A stretch of 64,000 bases of DNA, taken from contig NZ_FTNO01000003.1 of NCBI RefSeq assembly GCF_900156425.1, positions 1 to 64,000 of the forward strand. The letters run 5' to 3'. The position numbers and the translations under genes are program-made. Origin of the DNA: Haladaptatus litoreus (GTDB lineage Archaea > Halobacteriota > Halobacteria > Halobacteriales > Haladaptataceae). Of this stretch, positions 26,493-35,847 are shown piece after piece. The notes below the pieces were generated by a model. The model searched no databases and was not told the DNA's origin. It was given only the letters and a program-made list of their open reading frames with translations. Every line of letters starts with the position of its first letter. The first letter of the stretch is position 1.

Positions 26493-27394
26493 CAGTGTAG
26501 CACCTCCAGAATCTCTTCGTTGTACTGTTGTGGATGTTCGAAGAACTCCTCCGGCCGGAAGTCGATGTGGCCGATATCGTACTCGTACGTTCCGTCTTCG
26601 ACCTCGTTCCGAATCTCATCATACTCGCGTCGGTCAATTTTACGGAAATTGATGATGTCGCCGGGGTTCGGTAGCACCATCGATTCTTCGAAGTCCGCGA
26701 GCTCCTGTTCGACGTCGAGCACTTCGACGGGCGTTCGGCCGAACAGTTGGTACCCTCCCGCCCCTTTCACGGGATAGATGGCGGTGAACGCGCCGCCATA
26801 TCCGATCGCTCGACTTGGGGTGGCGGTTCGAGGTTGGACATACTTGGGTACTTCTATCTGTTCGTCCCGGGGAACCATCTGGAACGTCCATGGCAGACCG
26901 GGGACGAACCCGACCATCGTGACCATGTGAGGAGACCCGGCGTGAGCGTCGATGAACTCCTCGGTGGTGTCGAAGCCGTTGATGCGTGCGGAGTATTCCA
27001 GATCCGTTGCGTCGGGATCCTGATGCCGGTCGCGGAACTGCATCAAGGTCTCGTGGGTCCACGGGTCGTCGTAGAGGACGGGCACGTCGATGACACGTGC
27101 TTTCCACGTGTACTCGGTGAGGTTAATTTCGTCTTCGAGCTGTTTGAGGTCATCGATAAGCTCGTCGGGGCGCAGTTCGGCCGGGTCAAACTGGAGCATG
27201 TAGGAGGCGTTCGCCGGTGCGATTTCGATGATTCCGGCTGGATCACGCTTCCGGAGTTCCTGGGTGATGGCCTGGGCTTTGAAATTCGCGTCGAAGCTCA
27301 TCTCTTCGGAGAGTTCGACGAACACATAGTCGTCTCCTCCGTACCCGTACCGAGGCGAGGATAACTGCTGCCGTTCTATGCTAGTCTCAGGCAT
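26492..27394 (-). CDS. pxpB: 5-oxoprolinase subunit B family (KipI-like)
   Basis: A 300-residue protein, longer than the bacterial 220-240 because of N-terminal and C-terminal extensions. Family marks: RYGYGGDDYVFVELSEEMSF, IIEIAPANASYMLQFDP, RVIDVPVLYDD, FIDAHAGSPHMVTMVGFVPG, LPWTFQMV, QPRTATPSRAIGYGGAFTAI and YPVKGAGGYQLFGRTPVEV. KipI/PxpB pairs with KipA/PxpC to form the ATP-dependent ring-opening core. The acidic C-terminal tail of about 60 residues ends in HPQQYNEEILEVLH. A TATA box lies about 33 bases upstream. Confidence 0.88.
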   Translation of the reverse strand: MPETSIERQQLSSPRYGYGGDDYVFVELSEEMSFDANFKAQAITQELRKRDPAGIIEIAPANASYMLQFDPAELRPDELIDDLKQLEDEINLTEYTWKARVIDVPVLYDDPWTHETLMQFRDRHQDPDATDLEYSARINGFDTTEEFIDAHAGSPHMVTMVGFVPGLPWTFQMVPRDEQIEVPKYVQPRTATPSRAIGYGGAFTAIYPVKGAGGYQLFGRTPVEVLDVEQELADFEESMVLPNPGDIINFRKIDRREYDEIRNEVEDGTYEYDIGHIDFRPEEFFEHPQQYNEEILEVLH

Positions 27395-27423
27395 GGTGTG
27401 TGTTCACGATTTCGCACTCAGTG

Positions 27424-27431
27424 ATTTATAG
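27424..27431 (-). promoter_or_regulatory. TATA box for the pxpB-pxpC operon
   Basis: On the minus strand CTATAAAT stands about 33 bases before the pxpB ATG at 27394, the standard haloarchaeal leaderless spacing. It separates pxpB-pxpC transcription from the chaperonin-like gene 166 bases upstream. Confidence 0.45.
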
Positions 27432-27560
27432 ATGCCGGTGGCTCACTAGGTTCATTCCCTGAATATGGGAGACGGTACAATTTTGTAAACCATCCTAAGA
27501 CCTTATTCAAACTGATTCACTCGGGTCGTATGATGTCCATCGAACCACTTCGATTGTTTC

Positions 27561-29192
27561 TCAGACAACGTCCCGCTCGGGGTCGGGTCGGAGATTGAAA
27601 TCCGTGATCTCGTCGTCGTCAGCCGTGGCTGGAATGACGTCGTCCACGCGAACGAGGTGAATAAGCACGTCTGTCGCAGTGTCGACAGTCGTTCTGACGA
27701 CCGGTTCCAAGCCCAGCGGACCCCTCGCGTGCGTTGAGCCCACAACTCCCGCGTCGGTGTTGAAGCCTGCGTTCTCGCCGCTAGCATGCAACCATGTCAC
27801 GACATCGATGGCGTCTGCGCCGCCGTTTCGAGCGAGCACCCGCGGAATCGTTTCGAGTGCGTCGGCATACGCTTCCATGACAAGTGCTGTTCGGTCACCG
27901 ACGCTCCGCGATTCCTTACGGATGGCGGTCGCAAGTCGTGTCTCGACACCTCCACCACCCGGAACGACGCGCCCTCCATCGAGGACGGCGAGTGCCACGA
28001 CGATAGCCGTCATCAGATCCCGTTCGAACGTGGCGGCGCCCTGTTCGACGGCCCCCGCATACAGCAACGTTCCAACCCCTCCGTGGTTACACCCCTCGAC
28101 GCGGACGAACGAATCGTCGTCGTGTGTAGTCACCTGCAACTGTCCAGCCGTGCCTACGTTTTCTGCAGAGAAATCGGCGAGGTCCATCACGACGTCTGCA
28201 CCGGTCGCCCGTGACAATCGGCGTGCATGCTCGCTGGTCAGCGTCCGAAATGCGATGATGCCAGCCTCGTCAAGGGCGGAGATGGCAACGTCGCTGATAC
28301 CCATCGTCGTGAAGACCGCATTCACACCGGCGTCCTCCAACGTCTGAACTTGCCTCCGAACGTCGGTGTGCTCGTGCTGGCGGGCTGCCTCAATGTCCGA
28401 CGGCGTCTTGCCATCCAAGACGACATCCGTTCGTCCCTTCCCCGTGCTTCCACCGGCACGCTTCAACTCCCGCTCCTCGATACCCGATCCGGCCTTCTTA
28501 CCACCGCCGACGACCGCGATCCGCGGGGATTCGACCTCACACGGGGTGTTCGGCGTTACAGGCTCCCGTTCGAGGACGACGCCGCGGAGGATCTCTACGT
28601 TCACCGCGTCGGAAGTCGGGCCACGACGGAACTCGATATCGTCGATGCGGAGGCCACCGGTGTGAGTACGGCGAGCACGGTCGATGAGGCGTGCTGCCTC
28701 CACGATCGCGCCCGTTGCGGCTTCCGTGCGTGGTGCCCCACCGAGTGCGGTCTGCACAGCGATTCGCCCTCGCGGGTCGTCGAGCCCGTCGACTGGCGTG
28801 GCGAACGCGGGAAGCGCGTCGAGCGCGGTGAGCCGGGCGCGGTTGACCCCGTCTATCACGGTCGCTCGGTGGAAGCCGCGATCGAGCAAGCCAATAGCCC
28901 GTCGAGCGAGATCAGCGGTGAGCAGCACCACAGACAGCGACCCGTCACCGACCGTTTCCTTTTGTTGGACAGCTCCTTCCGCCACGAGTCTGGCACCTGG
29001 ATGTTCGACGATCAGTTCGTCGAACAGTCGGTTGACATCTCCAGTGACGACCGGACCATCTGCGGTCTGAACCAGTTTGTAGCGGCCATCGGGTCCGTAC
29101 AGTCCGGCGACGAGGTCGCCCAGCAGTGCAGCACCGTGGAGCACGTCAGTACCGTCGATAATCTCCGTCGAACTCGTTCGGCTCCCACTCAT
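27561..29192 (-). CDS. Divergent thermosome (group II chaperonin) paralogue
   Basis: A 543-residue TCP-1/cpn60 family protein that aligns with thermosome subunits in the ATPase domains: EHPGARLVAEGAVQQKETVG then GDGSLSVVLL (canonical GDGTTS), GRVVPGGGGVETRLA, LVMEAYADALETIPRVLARN, and LIHLVRVDDVIPA near the end. The usual NDGATIL loop reads GDVNRLF, and the canonical GGM repeat tail is absent. It is clearly not a housekeeping thermosome subunit. Its place between the importer and pxpBC suggests a dedicated folding or assembly helper, or a scaffold, for this pathway; that is inference. Start at 29192, 135 bases from the divergent ATPase gene. Confidence 0.8.
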   Translation of the reverse strand: MSGSRTSSTEIIDGTDVLHGAALLGDLVAGLYGPDGRYKLVQTADGPVVTGDVNRLFDELIVEHPGARLVAEGAVQQKETVGDGSLSVVLLTADLARRAIGLLDRGFHRATVIDGVNRARLTALDALPAFATPVDGLDDPRGRIAVQTALGGAPRTEAATGAIVEAARLIDRARRTHTGGLRIDDIEFRRGPTSDAVNVEILRGVVLEREPVTPNTPCEVESPRIAVVGGGKKAGSGIEERELKRAGGSTGKGRTDVVLDGKTPSDIEAARQHEHTDVRRQVQTLEDAGVNAVFTTMGISDVAISALDEAGIIAFRTLTSEHARRLSRATGADVVMDLADFSAENVGTAGQLQVTTHDDDSFVRVEGCNHGGVGTLLYAGAVEQGAATFERDLMTAIVVALAVLDGGRVVPGGGGVETRLATAIRKESRSVGDRTALVMEAYADALETIPRVLARNGGADAIDVVTWLHASGENAGFNTDAGVVGSTHARGPLGLEPVVRTTVDTATDVLIHLVRVDDVIPATADDDEITDFNLRPDPERDVV

Positions 29193-29245
29193 CTACCAGT
29201 ATAGGATTGCTTCTGATATCTAAACCTTTCCTCGGATTTTGTTCG

Positions 29246-29261
29246 GATTATTGCAATAATC
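29246..29261. promoter_or_regulatory. Perfect 16-bp palindrome in the chaperonin/ABC divergent promoter
   Basis: GATTATTGCAATAATC is identical to its reverse complement and is centred in the 135-base region between the two divergent starts (29192 and 29328). AT-rich palindromes of this length suit Lrp/AsnC-type regulators, and one is encoded at 31986 in the same island. This makes it the best candidate operator in the window. Confidence 0.55.
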
Positions 29262-29327
29262 TAAAACTAGGTTGGGAATTTACTGGTGGATTTATATGGG
29301 TGTACATTCGTATATGGAGTGTCAACA

Positions 29328-30440
29328 ATGAGCACGGAATCGCAAACCGAACTACACGACTCGCAGACTTCACCCGCCAACGTCATCGAAATCCGCAGCC
29401 TACGAAAGGTCTACGACGACGTCATCGTCGCCGTCGACGACGTAGATCTCGGTGTCCGAGAGGGCGAATTTTTCACGATCCTCGGCCCATCCGGCAGCGG
29501 GAAGTCCACCTTGTTACAGATGATTACGGGTATCGAAACGCCAACGGCCGGTGAAATCCGCCTGGACGGAGCCCTCGTTAACGACGTTAAACCCTACAAT
29601 CGCAACACGAGTCTGGTCTTCCAGGAGTACGCACTATTTCCCCACATGAGCGCACGTGAGAACGTCGAGTACGGTCTGATGCTCCGGGGCATCCCCGATA
29701 GAGAGCGCCACGAACGCGCCGACGCGATGTTCGAACTGATGAACCTCGTTGGGAAGGAAGACCGTCCGATTCAGGACCTTTCCGGTGGTGAACGCCAACG
29801 CGTCGCCACCGCGCGGAGTCTGGTTGTCGAACCCGACGTCCTCCTGCTCGACGAGGTGCTCGGCGCACTCGACGAAAAACTCGCCAGGGAGATGCAAGTC
29901 GAACTCAAACGCATCCAGGAGGAAGTCGACAAAACGTTTATTTTCGTCACTCATAGCCAGGAGGAGGCCTTTTCGATGAGCGACCGTATCGCCATCATGA
30001 ACGACGGAAACGTCGAACAAGTAGGCGAACCGTTCGAAATCTACCAGAATCCCGCGTCGGAGTTCGTCGCCGATTTCCTCCAGATGCCGAACGTCATTAC
30101 CGGCGACGTCGTCGCCACAGAGAGCGGGGTGCTGACCGTCCGAAGCGACGGCCTCGACTATGTGGTGGCAGTTGACGATGTGGACGATGGTTCGGGACTC
30201 GACGATAGGGTCACGTTCCTCGTCCCGAACGAACAAGTCGTGTTCAGCGATGACCACGAGAACGCATTCGAAGCTGTCGTCACGGACACCATCTTCAAGG
30301 GTCCGCACACGGAGTACGCACTCGAACTCCCGAACGGTCGTGAACTCCGCGCTCACGAGACGACCGGTGAATCCCTTCTCGAAGAAAGGACCGACGTCAC
30401 GGTTGGGTTCGATCCTGCCGCCGCGAAACTGTTCTCCTGA
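29328..30440 (+). CDS. potA: ABC importer ATP-binding protein, spermidine/putrescine (PotA) type
   Basis: From ATG 29328 the product has 370 residues. Walker A is GPSGSGKST (residues 53-61), Q-loop region SLVFQEYALFPHMSARENVE, signature LSGGERQR, Walker B LLLDEVLGALDEKL (the common Pro after DE is Val) and the switch THSQEEAFSMSD. A C-terminal TOBE domain (DFLQMPNVITGDVVA onward) is typical of PotA/CUT-type ATPases. It should power the permease pair at 33933-35743, 3.5 kb downstream, separated by accC, the regulator and the binding protein. I reject the longer frame start at 29286 as it lacks conservation. Confidence 0.85.
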   Translation: MSTESQTELHDSQTSPANVIEIRSLRKVYDDVIVAVDDVDLGVREGEFFTILGPSGSGKSTLLQMITGIETPTAGEIRLDGALVNDVKPYNRNTSLVFQEYALFPHMSARENVEYGLMLRGIPDRERHERADAMFELMNLVGKEDRPIQDLSGGERQRVATARSLVVEPDVLLLDEVLGALDEKLAREMQVELKRIQEEVDKTFIFVTHSQEEAFSMSDRIAIMNDGNVEQVGEPFEIYQNPASEFVADFLQMPNVITGDVVATESGVLTVRSDGLDYVVAVDDVDDGSGLDDRVTFLVPNEQVVFSDDHENAFEAVVTDTIFKGPHTEYALELPNGRELRAHETTGESLLEERTDVTVGFDPAAAKLFS

Positions 30441-30591
30441 CGCGGCGCGAACCCACGTGCGTCGCGTTCCGCGTCCGTGACAGATACGACATAGATTTGA
30501 TTTTTATCCCAGTTTTATATCTCAAATAGAACTGCGTTCAGCATTATCAAGACCACAAGAGTATTATCCTAAATGGTGCGATACCACGAGT

Positions 30592-31935
30592 GTGTTTGAC
30601 AGAGTACTCATTGCCAATCGGGGTGAGATCGCCGTTCGTGTCATCCAGGCGTGTCGAGAACTCGGTGTTGACGCCGTCGCCATCTACAGTGACACGGACG
30701 AGAACGCGAAACACGTCCGCCTCGCGGACGAAGCCTACCACGTCGGAGCGTCGGTCGCACGCAAGAGCTACCTGAACCAGGAAGCCATCATCGACGTCGC
30801 CCGTGAGGCCGGCGTCGACGCCATCCATCCGGGGTATGGCTTCCTCGCAGAGAGCACGGAGTTCGCTGCGAACGTCGCTGCGAACGACTTCATTTGGGTC
30901 GGCCCGCCGAGCGACGTAATGAACGACTTCGGCGAGAAGACCCGAGCTCGTAAAATAATGCGCCGAGCAGACGTCCCTATCGTGCCCGGTACGACCGACC
31001 CGGTCGAGAGCGCCGACGAAATACGCGAGTTCGCGGCTGAACACGGCTACCCGGTGGCCATCAAGGCTGACGGCGGTGGTGGGGGACGTGGACTCAAAGT
31101 CGTTCGGAGTGACAACGAGGTCGAAGAGCAATTCCAGAACGCCCAACGCGAGGGCGAAGCATACTTCGACAATTCGAACGTCTACGTCGAGCGATTTCTC
31201 GAGAATCCACGCCACATCGAAGTCCAGGTACTAGCCGACCATCACGGCAACGTCAGGCACCTCACCGAACGCGACTGCTCGACACAGCGTCGACAGCAGA
31301 AACTCATCGAGGAGACGCCGAGTCCAGTCCTCGACGAGGACACGCGGGCTGAGGTATGGGATGCGGCTCGACGCGGCGTTGCCGAAGCAGGCTATATAAA
31401 TGCAGGGACGGTAGAGTTCCTCTATGAAGACGGGTCGTTTTACTTCCTCGAAGTGAACGCCCGTATCCAGGTGGAACACACGATCACCGAGGTTGTTACC
31501 GGTATTGACCTCGTGAAGTGGCAACTCCGTATCGCTGCGGATGAGGAACTATCGTTTGCACAGAGTGACGTCGAACCTAGAGGAGCGGCTATCGAATTCC
31601 GTATCAACGCCGAAGAGCCGAGCGAGGAGTTCGCACCGATGCCGGGCAAGCTTGAGACGTATCGACCACCGCACGGGATCGGCACGCGCATCGACGACGG
31701 TGTGGACGAGGGTGACAGCATCGCTCCGTTCTACGACTCGATGTTCGCAAAGTTCGTCGTACACGGCGAGAACCGGGACGAAGCGATTCGTCGCGGCTTA
31801 CGCGCGCTCCATGAAGCCGACATTCGCGGTGTTCCTACCACGATTCCGTTCCACGTCCAGGTACTCACCGACGAGACGTTCGTCGAGGCTGAACACACCA
31901 CCAAGTACGTCGACGAGGAACTGACTATCGAGTAA
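30592..31935 (+). CDS. accC: Biotin carboxylase (AccC-like, ATP-grasp)
   Basis: A 447-residue biotin carboxylase starting at GTG ([20 protein letters not shown]). ATP-grasp features: [15 protein letters not shown], the Gly-rich [10 protein letters not shown] (158-167), [19 protein letters not shown], the [18 protein letters not shown] motif and [20 protein letters not shown]. It carboxylates biotin on a carrier using ATP and bicarbonate. The carrier is probably the biotinyl protein at 25094. No classical carboxyltransferase (PccB-type) is nearby; the only carboxyltransferase-like genes are pxpB and pxpC. That suggests either carboxylation of a lactam/urea-like substrate or a carboxyltransferase elsewhere. 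Confidence 0.9.
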   Translation: MFDRVLIANRGEIAVRVIQACRELGVDAVAIYSDTDENAKHVRLADEAYHVGASVARKSYLNQEAIIDVAREAGVDAIHPGYGFLAESTEFAANVAANDFIWVGPPSDVMNDFGEKTRARKIMRRADVPIVPGTTDPVESADEIREFAAEHGYPVAIKADGGGGGRGLKVVRSDNEVEEQFQNAQREGEAYFDNSNVYVERFLENPRHIEVQVLADHHGNVRHLTERDCSTQRRQQKLIEETPSPVLDEDTRAEVWDAARRGVAEAGYINAGTVEFLYEDGSFYFLEVNARIQVEHTITEVVTGIDLVKWQLRIAADEELSFAQSDVEPRGAAIEFRINAEEPSEEFAPMPGKLETYRPPHGIGTRIDDGVDEGDSIAPFYDSMFAKFVVHGENRDEAIRRGLRALHEADIRGVPTTIPFHVQVLTDETFVEAEHTTKYVDEELTIE

Positions 31936-31985
31936 TAAATTGCAGTCCGGACTTCTGACGCGGAGGACGCGTCCGCGAGGGCTGT

Positions 31986-32480
31986 TCACTCCCCGTTCTC
32001 GGTGCCGAGTTCGATGAGCGTCTCGAGTTCGAAGTCCCGTAACGGTGCGAACTGATTTTTGATTGTAGAGATGACGAAGCGGGAACTCGTTCGTTCGACC
32101 TCTTCTATGCGCTCGTAGGCTTGAATCAGATCTTCGACCATCTCGCGCTCTGCCACGTGTGCGATGACGATGAAGTCCGTATCCCCCATCGTGAAATACA
32201 CCTGATTCACGCCCTCGATGTTGCTCAGTTTCTCGCCGACTATTTCCTGATACCCTTCGTCGTACCGAGCCGTTACCTCTGAGATGACTGTGAGGTTCAG
32301 GCTCAACGCACCGAGATCGATGTTGTACAGATTGTCTTCGATGACTCCCTGCTCCCGTAGCTTCTCTACTCGATAGTGAACGGTCGATTTCGGGATCCCT
32401 GTCTCTTCTTCGATAACCTTTGGACTCGGTTCCCCTAAATCCGAGATCGCTTTTAAAATCTCGATATCTCGTGCGTCCAT
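31986..32480 (-). CDS. Lrp/AsnC family transcriptional regulator
   Basis: A 164-residue regulator: N-terminal winged helix (DARDIEILKAISDLGEPSPK, EETGIPKSTVHYRVEKLREQ) and C-terminal RAM ligand-binding/dimer domain (LNLTVISEVTARYDEGYQEI, VNQVYFTMGDTDFIVIAHVA). Family members sense amino acids and control their transport and catabolism. It sits inside the island, converging on accC and divergent from the binding-protein gene, so local control is likely. The 16-bp palindrome at 29246 is a candidate site. The last 30 residues form a family-typical extension. Confidence 0.88.
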   Translation of the reverse strand: MDARDIEILKAISDLGEPSPKVIEEETGIPKSTVHYRVEKLREQGVIEDNLYNIDLGALSLNLTVISEVTARYDEGYQEIVGEKLSNIEGVNQVYFTMGDTDFIVIAHVAEREMVEDLIQAYERIEEVERTSSRFVISTIKNQFAPLRDFELETLIELGTENGE

Positions 32481-32503
32481 CGTTGGACTGTATTCAACTA
32501 GGC

Positions 32504-32512
32504 ATTATAAAG
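32504..32512 (-). promoter_or_regulatory. TATA box for the Lrp/AsnC regulator gene
   Basis: CTTTATAAT on the minus strand lies about 27 bases before the ATG at 32480, consistent with a leaderless transcript. Confidence 0.4.
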
Positions 32513-32699
32513 AGCAATGGTACCCCCTCGGTCAAGTGAATCACCATCTGTTGAACTCAATCCTAGCTCATGTCTCAAAATGGAACGGTGATTAAGTTTC
32601 ATCGCTATAATAAGGTATTATTTAATACTGGCTATATTTCTCGTTCTATGGTGTGTAATTATAGCAACATTGATAACCCCCTGCTACACAGGAGAGGGC

Positions 32700-33914
32700 A
32701 TGCACAGCAGGAATGATGCATGTGAACAAACACCAGGCACCCGTCGAGACTTCTTGAAGCTCTCCGGTGGCGTCGCCAGCGCCGCGACCGTAGGTGGTCT
32801 CGCCGGTTGTCTCGGTAGTGACGATGACGGTGGCGGAGACGACGAGGACGACTCGAACTCCGACGGCGGCAACAAGCAAGTCGACCAACTTTCCTACTGG
32901 GGTGTCGGAACAACGAATCCCGAAAAGTGGGCGGACTTCACCAACCAAACCGACATGGAGGTGAAATACACGGCTGCGCCGTGGCGTCCCGGCCAGATCG
33001 TCACCAAGATGGTACAGGGAACGGCATCGACCGACTTCGACCTCGCTGGCAATGACACCACGCTCACGCAGGTGCTCCACGAACAGGACGCTATCAAGAA
33101 GACCAATCTCGCCGACCTCCCGAACTGGGAGCACGTCTACGACGAGATCAAAGACAGCAAACCGACGACGGTCGACGGAGAACAATACTCTTTATCGAGT
33201 GTGCAGAACGGCGACTCGGTCGCGTTTCTCCCACAACACGTCGGCGACGCTTCTTCCGTCAACTCCTACGGCATCCTCTTCGACGACGAGTTTAAGGGGA
33301 AAACCGCACTCGAGGCCGGCTGGGCGACAGCGTTCCACAAGGTCGCCAACTATCTCAAATTCAACAACATGGCCGACATCGAGAGCGTCACAAATCCGAC
33401 CGAAAGTGACATCGACGCGGTTGTCAACTTCTTGCTCGAACAAAAGAAAGCTGGGCAGTTCCGGACGTTCTGGAGCGGTTGGCAATCCGCGGTCAATCTC
33501 CTCGCTAAAGAGGAGGTTCACGCCATGGACACCTGGGAACCGGTCGTCTTCGCGCTGCGCGACAAGGACATGGAGGCCGAGTACCTCGAACCCAAAGAGG
33601 GCTATTCGCTATGGGGTATCGGACCGTGGGTGACCAAGAAAGGGGCGGAAAACCGCCAGGCGAGCGAAAAACTCATCAATTGGATGATGGACGGCTGGTA
33701 CAATGCCCAGATCACGACCATCCGTGGCTATCTCTCTGCGAGCGAACTCGGAATCGATCACGCAAAGAACGACGAAGACTTCGACGCCGAGTTCATCGAG
33801 AAGCGCCACCAAGAGGTTCGGAGTCGGTTCCGTGACGACCGCAGTGTATTCGGAAATCGCTACCCCGAAACGTTTAGTCATCTGAACGAACAGTGGAACC
33901 GGCTAACGGCCTAA
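32700..33914 (+). CDS. potD: ABC importer substrate-binding lipoprotein, spermidine/putrescine (PotD) type
   Basis: About 404 residues from ATG 32700. The leader has a Tat motif TRRDFLKLSGG and lipobox LAGC, followed by a Gly/Asp-rich flexible linker (SDDDGGGDDEDDSN) typical of haloarchaeal lipoproteins. The body fits the PotD/AfuA type: QLSYWGVGTTNPEKWADFTN, DFDLAGNDTTLTQVLHEQ, YSLSSVQNGDSVAFLPQHVG, YGILFDDEFKGKTALEAGWA and LINWMMDGWYNA. It binds the imported compound outside the cell. Ligands of this family include polyamines and other charged amines; context suggests a cyclic amide or amino acid. The permease gene follows after 18 bases. Confidence 0.87.
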   Translation: MHSRNDACEQTPGTRRDFLKLSGGVASAATVGGLAGCLGSDDDGGGDDEDDSNSDGGNKQVDQLSYWGVGTTNPEKWADFTNQTDMEVKYTAAPWRPGQIVTKMVQGTASTDFDLAGNDTTLTQVLHEQDAIKKTNLADLPNWEHVYDEIKDSKPTTVDGEQYSLSSVQNGDSVAFLPQHVGDASSVNSYGILFDDEFKGKTALEAGWATAFHKVANYLKFNNMADIESVTNPTESDIDAVVNFLLEQKKAGQFRTFWSGWQSAVNLLAKEEVHAMDTWEPVVFALRDKDMEAEYLEPKEGYSLWGIGPWVTKKGAENRQASEKLINWMMDGWYNAQITTIRGYLSASELGIDHAKNDEDFDAEFIEKRHQEVRSRFRDDRSVFGNRYPETFSHLNEQWNRLTA

Positions 33915-33932
33915 CCCCTCCTCAGATTCACT

Positions 33933-34889
33933 ATGTCTTACGACAACTCCGAAACGACGCCGGTGGAGCACAGTGAAAGTAGGGGCGTCGACTACGCACC
34001 GCAGGAGCGACTCCCGTCACCCCTCCGGCCACTCATCGACAATGACCGCCTTCGGTTCGGACTAGAGGTGGTGCCGTGGCTCGCGTTGTTCACGTTCTTC
34101 GTCTTCTTGCCGCTGGCAGCAATCTTCATCTGGAGTGTCGCAATAGAGGAGCCGTTCGGAATGGAGTTAGGATTCACCCTCGACAACTACCGGAATTTTG
34201 TTGATTCCTACCGACTGTCGGTGTTCTGGACAACGGTGAAGGAGGGACTCCTACAAGTTGCGTTGGCGCTTCTGTTTGGGTTTCCCATCGCCTACTATGC
34301 TGGCATCCGAAAGCGTCACTCACCTTACACCTTCCCATTGTTACTCCTGTTCGCGATTCCGTTCCTCACGAGCTACATTCTTCGCACGCTCTCGTGGATC
34401 GCGTTCCTCGGCAGTGACGGTGTAATCAACACAGTGTTGATGATGGTCGGACTCATCAGCGAACCACTGGGGTGGCTACTGTATTCCACGTTCGCGGTTC
34501 GCCTCAGCCTGATGGCGAGCTACCTTCCGTTCATGATATTTCCGGCGTGGCTCGCCATGAGTCGCATTGATGACGAGATTCTGCAGGCGAGCGCCGATAT
34601 CGGGGGGTCGCCCCTCGCGACCGTCCGACATATCGTTCTCCCGCTCTCGCTACCCGGGCTAGTCATCGGGTCGGTGTTCGTGTTCGTTGGCGTCCTCGGT
34701 GAGAGTGTTGTCCCCGTTGTCCTCGGCGGTGGCAACATTTCGCTCGTCGCGACCGTCATCGACAACGCAGTAAATTCGCTTCGGCTGCCGCTCGCGAGCG
34801 CCATCAGTGCCATCGTGTTGCTGTTCGCCATTGGGTTGGTGCTGGTCTGGGACTACGTGTTCGGCCTCGACAAAGTGGGTGAGATCTGA
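33933..34889 (+). CDS. potB: ABC importer permease, PotB type
   Basis: A 318-residue inner permease with six hydrophobic segments. A charged N-terminal cytoplasmic stretch of about 45 residues precedes WLALFTFFVFLPLAAIFIWS. The EAA loop that contacts the ATPase reads ILQASADIGGSPLATVRHIV LPLSL, with the family's Gly and Pro. The stop overlaps the next start (TGATG), so the two permeases are translationally coupled and form a heterodimer. Confidence 0.88.
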   Translation: MSYDNSETTPVEHSESRGVDYAPQERLPSPLRPLIDNDRLRFGLEVVPWLALFTFFVFLPLAAIFIWSVAIEEPFGMELGFTLDNYRNFVDSYRLSVFWTTVKEGLLQVALALLFGFPIAYYAGIRKRHSPYTFPLLLLFAIPFLTSYILRTLSWIAFLGSDGVINTVLMMVGLISEPLGWLLYSTFAVRLSLMASYLPFMIFPAWLAMSRIDDEILQASADIGGSPLATVRHIVLPLSLPGLVIGSVFVFVGVLGESVVPVVLGGGNISLVATVIDNAVNSLRLPLASAISAIVLLFAIGLVLVWDYVFGLDKVGEI

Positions 34890-35743
34890 TGTCCACCCAA
34901 CCCGTTTCCAGGTCGGTCAGTCGCGTAGCACGGATGGATCCTTCGGACTGGCTCTCGACCTCGTGGAAAGAACGTCTTTGGAAGGCCTTCATCGCCTTTT
35001 GGGTGCTGTATATCCTTGCACCGCCGGTGATGCTCGTGTTCATTTCGTTGGATACGGCGTCGTTCGTTCGGGTTCCACAGGGGATCACCTTCGAGAAGTA
35101 CGAGATGATGCTCCAGAGCGAACCGCTGATCGCCGCGATGAAACGGTCGCTCATCCTTGGCGTCGCAACGATGGGTATCGCGCCACTCCTCGCGCTGCTT
35201 GCCGTCCTCTCCTACCGAAAGACGGCGTACAAATCGCTGTTCGTCGGCGCGATGATCGTCCCGCTGTTCGTCCCAGGTGTCGTCCAGGGGTTCAGCCTAC
35301 TCGTGTTGTTCAAGCAACTCGGGTTCAACAATCCCTTCGTCGCCGAACTCATCGGACACGTCATCTGGGCGTTTCCGTTCGCGTTCCTCGTTCTACTAAC
35401 GAGCATGTCGTCGGTTCGCGAGGACGTCCTTCTCGCAAGTTCCGATCTGGGTGCGAACGAGTTAGAGACGTTTCGGTACGTCATCTTTCCTCTCGTTAAA
35501 CCTGGCATTATTAGCGCGGTCATCTTCAGCTTCGTGTTGTCGTTCAACGAGTTCTCCCGAACGGTCTATCTTCAGGGCAGTGACAACACTGTCCCGACCT
35601 ACGTGTACGCGAAACTGCAGGTCGAACTCTCACCCGAAGTGTTCGCACTCGCGGGTATGACCGTTTTCGTGTCGCTCTCGCTCATTGCCATGGCGACCGT
35701 CTTCCTCTATCGTGCGGGCAGTGCCTCCACGGACGATGGATGA
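34889..35743 (+). CDS. potC: ABC importer permease, PotC type
   Basis: A 284-residue permease with six hydrophobic segments (AFIAFWVLYILAPPVMLVFI first). It has the PotC-like ITFEKYEMMLQSEPLIAAMK loop after helix 1 and an EAA loop LLASSDLGANELETFRYVIF. It completes the importer with PotB, PotA and PotD. The gene ends 104 bases from the convergent pxpA stop, closing the island's rightward operon. Confidence 0.88.
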   Translation: MSTQPVSRSVSRVARMDPSDWLSTSWKERLWKAFIAFWVLYILAPPVMLVFISLDTASFVRVPQGITFEKYEMMLQSEPLIAAMKRSLILGVATMGIAPLLALLAVLSYRKTAYKSLFVGAMIVPLFVPGVVQGFSLLVLFKQLGFNNPFVAELIGHVIWAFPFAFLVLLTSMSSVREDVLLASSDLGANELETFRYVIFPLVKPGIISAVIFSFVLSFNEFSRTVYLQGSDNTVPTYVYAKLQVELSPEVFALAGMTVFVSLSLIAMATVFLYRAGSASTDDG

Positions 35744-35847
35744 CGGCTTCGCCGCCGCATTCACTGTCGCCGGAGACGGTATCGAAGTTCGAATCAGGAA
35801 CTGCCGCGAGGGGTCGTTCGACCGCGAAACAAAATGCGGCGTGAGAA

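Noticed and set aside
33052..33633. Long Ser/Arg-rich frame inside the binding-protein gene
   Set aside because: It is an out-of-frame shadow of the solute-binding lipoprotein; similar shadows over other GC-rich genes were also left out.
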